A stretch of 6,105 nucleotides of DNA, from positions 1 through 6,105 of the forward strand of contig CALMMH010001070.1 in the NCBI GenBank assembly GCA_937868145.1. The letters are read 5' to 3'. Source of the DNA: an uncultured Phycisphaerales bacterium (GTDB lineage Bacteria > Planctomycetota > Phycisphaerae > Sedimentisphaerales > Anaerobacaceae). Position numbers and translations under genes: made by a program. Under the pieces are notes generated by a model. It did no database searches, was not told the origin of the DNA, and saw nothing but the letters and a program-made list of their open reading frames with translations. This document shows positions 1 to 6,105 of the stretch, piece by piece (positions within the stretch are counted from its first letter, which is position 1; every line of letters starts with the position of its first letter).

Positions 1-222
1 GTTCGACGCCGCGCTCGCCTCGGGCGGTGCATTGTCGTTCGCCTCCAGAGAAGGCGCTGTCGTCTCGGCCCTTGCCGCGTCCTGCAGCAGCAGTTGCGCG
101 GCCTCACTGGCGCCAGGGGGCGTCCCGGAAGGCACCTCCCGACCGCGGCCGGCGTGCTCGGCGTGCTCGGGCTCGGCTGGCGGCCCGTTGCGCTCCTTCT
201 TGTTCCGGCTTTCCAAGGACAA
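1..222 (-). CDS. Possible hypothetical protein, N-terminal part only (runs off the left edge)
   Basis: A minus-strand frame is open from the stop complement at 256-258 to the left edge. It has no ATG. TTG codons at 222 and 216, or GTG at 135, could start it, and none has a convincing ribosome binding site. The product is hydrophilic and rich in Ala, Glu and Pro, with a repeated HAEHA-type stretch, a run EAAQLLLQDAA that could be helical, and no signal peptide or known motif. By hand count about four fifths of its codons end in G or C, as expected for coding DNA in a GC-rich genome. However, the plus-strand open frame 2-280 shares the same wobble positions, so this does not settle the strand. 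I prefer the minus strand because the plus reading is an unnatural Cys/Ser-rich string. If real, it is divergent from the toxin gene. I do not recognise it. Confidence 0.25.
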   Translation of the reverse strand, partial: MSLESRNKKERNGPPAEPEHAEHAGRGREVPSGTPPGASEAAQLLLQDAARAETTAPSLEANDNAPPEASAASN

Positions 223-317
223 TCCGGATCGGGACTGGCCTCGGCGAGAGCGAGGTCATGGCTGTTCGGTGATGTCCTGAAAATCTCGCGGTGGGTGGGA
301 TTCCGGAAAGCCAGCTT

Positions 318-341
318 CCTGGGGGGGTGTCCGAACCCAGG
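318..341. repeat. Short inverted repeat, possible hairpin
   Basis: CCTGGG at 318-323 is the exact reverse complement of CCCAGG at 336-341, leaving a 12-base loop that includes part of a G run. No T run follows on the plus strand, so it does not look like an intrinsic terminator. It could be an operator half-site pair, a leader hairpin or chance. A 6-bp GC-rich stem is easily found by chance at this base composition. Confidence 0.2.
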
Positions 342-360
342 TAACTTGAATAAGGGTTGC

Positions 361-368
361 AGGGGAAG
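361..368 (+). promoter_or_regulatory. Shine-Dalgarno-like AGGGGAAG that would support TTG start 377
   Basis: A purine run AGGGGAAG ends eight bases before TTG at 377. This is good spacing for that start and would add 14 residues (MTPARARGFFRVPG) ahead of ATG 419. ATG 419 itself has only GAGGT at 396-400, about 18 bases away, which is too far for a normal site. The ribosome-site evidence therefore favours 377, while start-codon preference and signal-peptide length favour 419. Confidence 0.3.
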
Positions 369-376
369 ATTGCCCG

Positions 377-406
377 TTGACACCGGCGCGGGCACGAGGT
401 TTTTTT
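377..406 (+). promoter_or_regulatory. Weak candidate promoter, TTGACA followed by a T-rich -10
   Basis: TTGACA at 377-382 is the exact sigma-70 -35 consensus. With a 17-base gap the -10 position falls on 400-405, which is all T and matches TATAAT poorly. If used, transcription would begin just upstream of ATG 419, giving an almost leaderless message and excluding the TTG 377 start, which overlaps the same hexamer. One of the two readings, start codon or -35 box, must be wrong. The consensus hexamer may be chance. Confidence 0.15.
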
Positions 407-418
407 CGCGTACCAGGC

Positions 419-505
419 ATGATCTTGACTCCCCCTCTGCGCTCAGCCCTGCGGCGGCTGCTTGGCGTGGCCTTGTGCCTCGTGCCTTCCGCCGATTCGG
501 CGGCC
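419..505 (+). other. Sec-type signal peptide of the toxin
   Basis: From ATG 419 the protein starts MILTPPLRSALRRLLGVALC. There is an n-region with Arg at residues 8, 12 and 13, a short hydrophobic core LLGVALCLV, and then PSADSAA with a plausible S-A-A cleavage after residue 29 (before Met at 506). The Cys in the core lacks a proper lipobox because Leu stands at -1, so a lipoprotein is unlikely. This suggests export across the inner membrane. Confidence 0.6.
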
Positions 506-1624
506 ATGCCCGACGAGACGAGTCTTCTGGACAGCTACCCTCCTGTTCTTCGTGGCCTCACCTGCCCCGCGAAGAACCCGCTGAAGCACGAGAACGAGGG
601 ACACGAGGGGGTGGACCCCACGTTGGCCCGGGTGGGCAAGATCCCCGATGCGTTCTCGGTCGCAAGCACGGGGGAAGCTCTCTATTCGTTGACGCTCAAC
701 GTTCCGCCGGGGCGGCAAGGGATGGAGCCGCACCTGGCGCTTGTCTACGATAGCAACTCCAGCGAGGGGCCTTTCGGGATGGGCTTTGCCCTCTCGGGGC
801 TGTCGTCCATCACGCGCTGCGCCAGCAACCTCGCGCAAGACAACCGGATCCGGGGCGTGCGTTACGACCAGGAGGATAACTTTTGCCTGGATGGGCTTCG
901 CCTGGTGCCTGTCGCCAGGACCGGCTATGGGCGTTCGAGGTACGGTGTGCCTCTCGGTGAATACCGCACGTTCCCCGATACCTTCCGGCGGGTGTACGCG
1001 TTTGGATCCGATCCGGCGCTCGGGCCGCAGTGGTTCACCGTCGAAACGAAAGCGGGGCGGACCCTCGAGTACGGCGAAGACGCGGGGACGGCGAATGGGC
1101 GCGTCATGGGCAAGAAGGGTGTGGTCCGCGCCTGGGCCGTGACGCGGGAGCTCGACCGGCACGCCAACACGATCACGTATGCCTATCGCAACGACCGCGA
1201 GGTACACGGGGACGGCCACACGCTGGCTCACGTGCCGTTGCGGATTGACTATACTGGCAATGACGCAGGCGCGTGGATTGCGCCGACCCACGCGGTGGTG
1301 TTCGATACGCTGGACTGGCCCTCGCACGTGACGGCGTATACCGGCGGGATGGAGACACGCCACGCGCCGCGGGTGTTCCGGATCCGGATGCTCGGCCTCA
1401 ACGATGCTCCGGTGCGGAGCTATGAGCTCACGTGGGGCGCGGGCGAGAATGGGCGGACGCGGATCGAAAAGGTGTCGGAGTGCGCAGGAGCGAACGTGAC
1501 GGCGTGCCGCCCGCCGACGCGCCTTGATTGGCTGGATCCGCCTGGCCATGGGTTCAACGAGGTCGATACTGGAATCGCTTACCCGCTGGGGCAGGCGGAT
1601 CCGTCGTCCAAATGGCTGCTGGCG

Positions 1625-2056
1625 GATGTGACGGGCGATGGGCTGAGCGATCTCGTGGTTTCTCAGGCGCATTTCACGCAGGGTGCGGTACCGATCTCCA
1701 CGTGGAAGGTGGCGAAGAACCTGGGCGGGAAGCTCGGAGCGCTGGATCTCTGGGGCCAGACAGACGTTCCGTTTCACTTCGGGGATCCCACGCCGTCGAC
1801 GTTTCGATTTCAGGCGTTCACCCTCGTTCCGATGGACATCGACCACGATGGTCGCACCGATCTCGTGTACAACGATCCCGCGCCGGCCACCGGCTCAGCG
1901 AATATCCTGGCGTTGACCACGTTCAACCAGGACCTGGCGAGCAGGTTCAATGCGCCGTGGTCGACGGCTCTGTCGGTCGCAACGCCGCTGCCTGGGCACG
2001 GGAATCTCAACGGTGGAGTCTTGTACGCGGACATGAACGGCGACGGCGTGCTTGAT
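1625..2056 (+). repeat. Three FG-GAP/VCBS calcium-loop motifs
   Basis: Three copies of the DxxxDGxxD loop are visible: DVTGDGLSD (1625-1651), DIDHDGRTD (1835-1861) and DMNGDGVLD (2030-2056). Each is followed by a hydrophobic strand (LVV, LVY, VIT). They lie 60-70 residues apart, as expected for blades of an integrin-like propeller with bound calcium. TcB-type proteins usually carry more such motifs; here the series stops at the frame break. Confidence 0.8.
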
Positions 2057-2149
2057 GTGATCACGTGCGAGGACCAAGCGCCGCTTGCGCTCGGGGAGCA
2101 TCCGACGGGATCGTGGCGCCTTCAGCTCTGGAATCCCACGCAGAACGGG

Positions 2150-2185
2150 TTTGCCGGTCTGGGCGAGAGCATTCCACGCTGGATG
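2150..2185 (+). other. Frame-switch junction, probable internal deletion
   Basis: Upstream of this point the family-like protein is read with codons starting at 377 + 3n; downstream it is read one base earlier (-1). The last good residues in the first frame are GFAGLGESI. The first good ones in the second are about STLDEDT, followed by ELYDNVTREETTYPFAHQ. In relatives the YDN...YPFA block follows a long stretch that includes a GRGxLGF signature. Neither frame shows that signature here, so sequence appears to be missing, not merely shifted by a base. Confidence 0.65.
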
Positions 2186-4875
2186 AGGACACGCACGCCG
2201 GGCATAGTGAGCTGTACGATAACGTCACGCGGGAGGAAACGACCTACCCTTTTGCGCATCAGGTCGCACACGCGTGGAGCTGGGTTCCGGATCTGCCGGG
2301 CAATCCGTTCCTCGTCACGCGGATGCACTTCGTCGATCGGACGCGCGCTGTGGTACACACGAACGACAAGGCCACTTATTTCACGCTGGTGCAGACGACG
2401 CATACGCGCGACGTGGACCAGCTTTCTTCTGATCTGGCGGGGCCGCCGAGCCTGCTTGCGTTCGTGAAGAGCGCGGCGCTCGATGTCCTCACGCCGGGGA
2501 ATGTGCTGGATACGACGGAGAGGAGTGCTGCGGGAGACGTCGATCTCTTTGGCAACGTGCTGAAAGAGACGAGTACGACGCTGGGCGTAGACGATGTGCG
2601 AACCACGTCGCGCAGTGTCGCGAACGATCTGCTGGCCTGGCGACTCGGCGAGGTGACGAACGAGACGGTGTGCAGCAAGGTCAGCTCGCTTGAGTCGTCC
2701 AGCCGGTGTCGGGCGACGGACCGCGTTTACGCGTACGACGGCGAGGTCGTGACCGAGACCACTCGCGGCGGGGATCCGGCCGCGAGTACGCCGCTGCCGT
2801 TGCAGGCGACGACCACGTATACGCGCGATGTCTTTGGCAACGTGACGAATGTCAGGGCCCATGATCACATCGACGGGCACGAGCGCGCGGCGTGCGTCGG
2901 CTACGACAGCGACGGGACGTTTCCATTCGTGTTCGGCAACGGGGCCAGGCATTTTACGTACGTCGCGTACGACAAGATGCTCGGCGTTCCCATCGTGGTT
3001 CAAGATCCCAACGGTCTTCAGACCCGGTGGAAGCACGATGTCTTCGGGCGGACGACGCGGGAGACTCGTCCAGATGGCACGACGACCGTGTTTCCGCTTC
3101 AGCGGCTCAAGGACGGTGGGCCCGACGGGAGCTGGTGGACGCTCCATACCAGAACGGTCGCCTGGCAACTGGGGATGAGCGGGGCTGATCTCGATAACCT
3201 CGGGCGCCCGGTGCGCTCCTGGACAAAGGCGCCGAGCAGTCCTGAAGTCACCACGTGCAGTGACGCGGGAGTTTGCGCTGCAAACGCGATCATCGAGCAG
3301 AGTATCAAGTACGACTTCCTGGGGCGCGTGGAACGCCGCTCCACGCCGCATGTGCAGGGAGACCCGAGCGGGGCGAAGCGATTGACCACGTACGCGTATG
3401 ACAACCTGGGCCGCGTGCTGTCGGTGGAGACGCCGTGGAAGGCCACGACCCGGTACAGCTACGCGGGCACCACGGTGACGACGACGGCGCCTGGCACGTA
3501 CTCGGTCACCACGAGAGATCCCTGGGGCCGAGCGACGGAGATCGAGGATGGGCTCGGGCAGAAGACCTTCTACTCTTATGCTTACTTTGGCGGGCTGCGC
3601 ACGGTGAGGCCGCCCGGGAATACCCCGACCACGACCGAGCGCGACGCGTTTGGCCGCGTCGTCGAAGAGGTTGATCCGGACCGCGGGATCACGAGGAGTG
3701 TCTACGACGGCTTCGGCGAGCGCATCGGGCTCACCGACGCGGAGCATACCGAGTCGTATGATTATGACGTGCTCGGGCGCATGGTCGTCAAGAGCGACGA
3801 AGCCGGGCAAACGACGTGGCATTATGACAATCTGCACCAGGGCAAAGGGCGGCTTTCCAAGGTCATCAGCCCGGCCGGGATCACCAAGAGCTACACCTAT
3901 GGGGGCTTCGGCCAAGTCCAGACCGTGCAGCTCACGGCCGGCGCCGATTCGCTGACGACCACGCTGAGCTACGATGCGTACGGGCGGCTCGCGACGATTG
4001 CCTATCCAGCTCCCGCGCTCGGGCAGGCGTTCCGCGTGCGCCGGGAGTACGACAATTATGGCCACCTGCTTCGCGTCAAGGACGACATGAATCCGGCGAG
4101 CCCGCCTTACTGGGAGCTGAAGCAAATCAACGGGGCGGGGCAAACGACGCAGGAGCAGATGAACGGAGGGACGCTGCTCACGACTCGGGCTTACTCACCG
4201 GAGAAGAGTACCTTACATCATCTTCTCACGACCGCCCGCTCACCGATGCACGTGACGACGACCGTGCAGGATCTGGGGTACACCTACGACGACCGCTTGA
4301 ACATGAAGAGCCGCGTCGACGGGCTTCAGCCTGTGAACGGCCTCCCGCTCGGCGAGCGCTTTGTGTACGATGCGCTGGACCGACTCGAGTGCAGCCGGCT
4401 CGATACGTTGTGCATTGCGGGACCGGGGAGCACGTGCCCCTGCGACCAGGCGGTGACGTACAAGGCCAATGGCAACATCGACACGAAGTCCGACGTCGGG
4501 GCCTACGCGTACGATCCCGAGCATCCCCACGCCGTCGTGTCCGCGGGCGCTGGGATGTATGGATACGATAAAGTCGGCAATCAGATCGAGCGGCCCGACC
4601 TGACGATCGCCTACACGCCGTTCGATTTGCCCTCGAAATACACGCGCAAGGCCGACGGGGCCGAGACCACGCTGGAGTACGACGGCGACCAAACGCGCGT
4701 CCGGAAGACGACGACGGTTGACGAGACGCTGTACTTCGGCGATTACGAGCGGGTGACTTCCCTGGCCGCGCCAAGCTCCGTCGAACACCGCTACGCGGTG
4801 AGATCGGACGAGCGCGTTGTCGCCGTGGTGACGCGGAAGAGCCAGGATCCGATCGGATCGCCGGGCGCGCGGGCC

Positions 4876-5217
4876 TACCTCCATGTGGATCACCTTGGCT
4901 CCACGGAAAAGGTGACGGACGGCGCCGGGGCGATTCTGGAGCGGCGGAGTTATGACGCCTTCGGCGCGCGGCGGAACCCCGACTGGACGGAGAAGACGCT
5001 CAGCGGCGCTTCGCGGGGAACGACGCGCGGGTATACCGGGCACGAGGACGAGGACGACGTCGGGCTCGTGAATATGAAGGGGCGGATTCTGGATCCGCGG
5101 CTCGCGCGGTTCTTGACGACGGATCCGCTTGTGTCGTACCCGAGGTTCAGTCAGAGCTGGAATCCCTACAGCTATGCGCTGAATAGCCCGCTGAAGTATG
5201 TGGATCCCACGGGGTTT
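4876..5217 (+). other. RHS repeat-associated core domain
   Basis: This is the hyperconserved core that closes the Rhs shell. Visible marks are YLHVDHLGS, then a YDAFGARR repeat, GYTGHEDEDDVGLVNMKGR, ILDPRLARFLTTDPL, and WNPYSYALNSPLKYVDPTGF. These match the general pattern of a DP motif, then NxYxYxxNxPxxxxDPxG, known for the family. The DPTG at 5203-5214 marks where variable C-termini are normally swapped. In characterised Rhs/TcC proteins, Asp residues of this core take part in self-cleavage near this point; I infer the same here but cannot place the cut. Confidence 0.92.
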
Positions 5218-5730
5218 GAGCCGGATCCGGAGCTGGTCAAGATTTATGGGCCGGGCGTCGAAGACACGATCGAGGTGATTGGGGCGCGCATTCCGGAGCG
5301 GGATCCCTGGGTGGATGGGCGGCCCCCGCGGGATTCGGATCAGGTGAGTCGAGCGGGGAACAAGGATTCTGGGGCGCCGCAGGCGTATGATTATGCGAAC
5401 CCCGATCTGTCGGGGCCGAACGCCGGGTACATGGGGTTTGATCCGGACCAGGGCGCTCGGCAGCAGCAAGATGAGGAGATCCAGAGGAATCTCACGGGGG
5501 GCGCGCGCGGGCTGGGGGAGATCGTTCTGGGCGGGGTGACGGAGGACCCCGCGCTGGTGCGGCAGGGGGCCATGCGGTATGCGGAGGCGACCGGACTTGT
5601 TGATCCGAGGACGGTTCAGGTTATTCTGGGGGCGTATCAGTGGCTGATCTCCGGGGCGGGGCTGCCCATCAGGGCGAAAAGGCAAGAAGTGCCCCACACA
5701 GCGGGGGAAGTGCCCGGGAGCGTCGGCGCG
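5215..5730 (+). other. Pre-toxin linker with a hydrophobic segment
   Basis: About 172 residues lie between the core and the toxin domain. The first two thirds are acidic and rich in Pro, Gly and Asp (for example ERDPWVDGRPPRD, AYDYANPDLSGPNAGYMGFD), so probably extended. A moderately helical stretch rich in Gly and Ala follows, then the hydrophobic VQVILGAYQWLISGAGLPI (5614-5670), then KRQEVPHTAGEVPG leading to the toxin. No known protease or translocation domain was recognised. Confidence 0.5.
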
Positions 5731-6048
5731 ATGCGACGCTTAGAATTCGAGGCAAACCCAAAGCACCCCGTTGGCGTGACGCCCCGTCCTGGGGTAAGTC
5801 CTGGACCGGTGCATGGTCAAGAAGCGCTCGATGTGTCCGTGGCCGTGGGAAAGAGACAAGTTGGCATCGACTACGACACAGGTCATTTTGTCGTATTCGA
5901 CGAGACTCATCCTGGGCGATCTGGCCTCGGTGGACCGGCGCGCATCTTTCACGGTCACGTTCGACCGTGGAGCGAGCTGGACCAGAAGATGCAAAATGCG
6001 CTGATCGAAGCAGGCATGGCAACACGCAACGGCAGAATAAGGACGGAC
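5731..6048 (+). other. Variable C-terminal toxin domain, family not identified
   Basis: The last 106 residues are the polymorphic effector module. Visible order: RRLEFEANPKHPVG, then GPVHGQEALDVSVAVGK, a strand pair RQVGIDYDTGHFVVFDET, a strand with FHGHVRPW, and a C-terminal helix ELDQKMQNALIEAGM followed by a basic tail. Candidate active residues are the His pair of FHGHVR with its Arg, plus His, Lys, Asp and Glu earlier. Size and the strand-rich His/Arg-bearing core would suit a small nuclease, perhaps of the barnase/EndoU/colicin/RelE-like group, but I cannot name the family. Being last in an Rhs protein and followed by a small ORF strongly supports a toxin role. The reaction is inference. 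Confidence 0.6.
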
Positions 6049-6053
6049 TGAGC

Positions 6054-6057
6054 GGAG
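6054..6057 (+). promoter_or_regulatory. Ribosome binding site of the downstream small ORF
   Basis: GGAG lies eight bases before ATG 6066, just after the toxin stop codon. It is one of the best-placed Shine-Dalgarno sites in the window and is the main evidence that translation starts at 6066. The short gap implies co-transcription with the toxin. Confidence 0.6.
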
Positions 6058-6065
6058 TGTTCGAT

Positions 6066-6105
6066 ATGAAATATCAAATTTCTACGGAGACAGAGCGAAG
6101 CGCGG
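6066..6105 (+). CDS. Start of a small gene after the toxin, probable immunity protein (runs off the right edge)
   Basis: ATG 6066 opens a frame reading MKYQISTETERSA to the window end. It begins 14 bases after the toxin stop, with GGAG eight bases upstream. Only 13 residues are visible, so no family can be given. The codons are AT-richer than the toxin gene (aaa tat caa att tct), and I count 18 G or C in 40 bases. In polymorphic toxin loci the gene directly behind the toxin tip is normally its cognate immunity protein, often with foreign-looking composition. That role is inferred from position alone. Confidence 0.5.
   Translation, partial: MKYQISTETERSA

Larger units (their letters stand above)
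223..418. other. Upstream region of the Rhs toxin gene
   Basis: No gene is supported here. The stretch holds a G7 run (321-327) inside a small inverted repeat, a purine-rich AGGGGAAG (361-368), a TTGACA hexamer (377-382) and a T7 run (400-406). It would carry the toxin promoter and leader, and perhaps the promoter of a divergent minus-strand gene. No tRNA, riboswitch or mobile-element end was recognised. Confidence 0.4.
419..2467 (+). pseudogene. Secreted SpvB/FG-GAP N-terminal part of an Rhs-family toxin, frame broken near 2170
   Basis: This is the TcB-like front half of a Tc/Rhs toxin. After the signal peptide, an SpvB-type domain (PF03534 family) begins near 632 with GKIPDAFSV, then VPPGRQGMEPHLALVYDS, FGMGFALSGLSSITRC (to 820) and FCLDGLRLVPV (about 883-915), all typical of the family. 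A strand-rich stretch follows. Then come three FG-GAP/VCBS calcium loops at 1625-1651, 1835-1861 and 2030-2056, which in Tc toxins form a beta-propeller. Family-like sequence ends around GLGESIP (about 2176). The rest of the frame to the TGA at 2465-2467 is an Arg-rich out-of-frame tail of about 97 residues. The start at 419 was chosen for ATG and signal-peptide length; TTG 377 with AGGGGAAG upstream is the alternative. The continuation lies in the -1 frame. Family assignment is secure; whether the gene works is not. Confidence 0.8.
2065..6051 (+). pseudogene. YD-repeat/RHS-core C-terminal part of the toxin with a variable C-terminal toxin domain
   Basis: The frame opens at GTG 2065, but its first roughly 33 residues are only the out-of-phase reading of the upstream half. 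Family-like sequence starts near 2170; ATG 2323 would be the first internal start for separate translation. Numbering from 2065: YDN...YPFA block about 53-64; divergent YD repeats from about 240; clear ones YDNLGRV (445), YDGFGER, YDVLGRM (567), YDAYGRL (636), YDNYGHL and YDALDRL; RHS core HVDHLGSTEKV (about 940), GYTGHEDEDDVGLVNMKGR (989), ending in YVDPTG (1047); linker 1050-1222; unknown toxin domain 1223-1328, ending at TGA 6049-6051. In Tc/Rhs toxins the repeats form a hollow shell and the region after the core is cut off and delivered. Without the N-terminal half this product has no signal peptide. Family confidence is very high; functional status is uncertain. Confidence 0.85.

Noticed and set aside
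94..753. Plus-strand 219-residue frame across the upstream region and signal peptide
   Set aside because: It overlaps the SpvB coding region in another frame and its product is low-complexity Arg/Gly. It has no start signal or recognisable motif.
443..1846. Long minus-strand open frame opposite the SpvB region
   Set aside because: It is Arg/Pro/His-rich with no motif. Its wobble positions lie opposite the first codon positions of the true gene, the usual mirror frame in GC-rich DNA.
2147..2253. Possible programmed -1 frameshift sites GGGTTTG (2147-2153) and CCCTTTT (2247-2253)
   Set aside because: Both fit the XXXYYYZ pattern but are in the wrong phase for a -1 slip from the upstream frame. 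The second also lies after family-like sequence has already changed frame, and slippage would not explain the missing middle segment.
2122..4143. 673-residue minus-strand open frame opposite the YD repeats
   Set aside because: It shows the same mirror-frame geometry and Arg-rich composition, while the opposite strand has unmistakable YD repeats.
2818..5217. Tandem DNA repeat or CRISPR-like array in the YD region
   Set aside because: The periodicity is at the protein level (YDxxGR). The DNA copies are diverged and there are no constant repeats with spacers.
1005..5295. Many GGATCC hexamers
   Set aside because: They mostly encode Asp-Pro or nearby residues in this GC-rich repeat protein and show no regular spacing, so no regulatory or repeat element is implied.
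4240..5697. 485-residue minus-strand open frame opposite the RHS core
   Set aside because: It is antisense to the highly conserved RHS core and its product resembles no protein family.
6052..6065. Transcription terminator after the toxin gene
   Set aside because: There is no hairpin or T run in the 14-base gap; the toxin and the next ORF are probably co-transcribed.

Overview
The window is GC-rich and almost filled by one secreted, modular Rhs/YD-repeat toxin locus on the + strand. Codon use and the SpvB + FG-GAP + RHS layout on a Sec-type signal peptide suggest a large-genome Gram-negative soil bacterium, most likely a myxobacterium of the Polyangium/Sorangium type. That assignment is inferred from style, as no taxonomic marker is present.

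Layout. Bases 1-222 hold a possible partial minus-strand gene of unknown function (weak call). Bases 223-418 are an upstream region with a small inverted repeat, a Shine-Dalgarno-like AGGGGAAG and a TTGACA hexamer. From 419 (or TTG 377) runs the 5' part of the toxin: signal peptide, SpvB-type N-terminal domain (about 632-820 and on), and three calcium-loop FG-GAP/VCBS motifs (1625-2056). Near 2160-2180 the recognisable protein leaves this frame and continues in the -1 frame (2065-6051). That second frame carries the end of the TcB-like middle segment, a long YD-repeat tract, the RHS core (4876-5217, ending in DPTG), a roughly 170-residue linker, and a 106-residue variable C-terminal domain (5731-6048). 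Fourteen bases after the stop, a small AT-richer ORF starts with a good ribosome binding site and runs off the window. It sits where an immunity gene would be expected.

How the parts work together. In Tc/Rhs toxins, SpvB, the FG-GAP propeller and the YD/RHS repeats build a shell that encloses the C-terminal toxin, and a downstream immunity protein protects the producer. Here that architecture is interrupted. The frame switch coincides with the apparent absence of the segment that normally links the propeller to the YD-repeat tract, so an internal deletion explains it better than a single-base error. The locus is therefore probably a broken shell gene with an intact toxin-immunity end, unless the junction is an assembly artefact. 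The toxin domain is not one I can name with confidence and is the main point of novelty.
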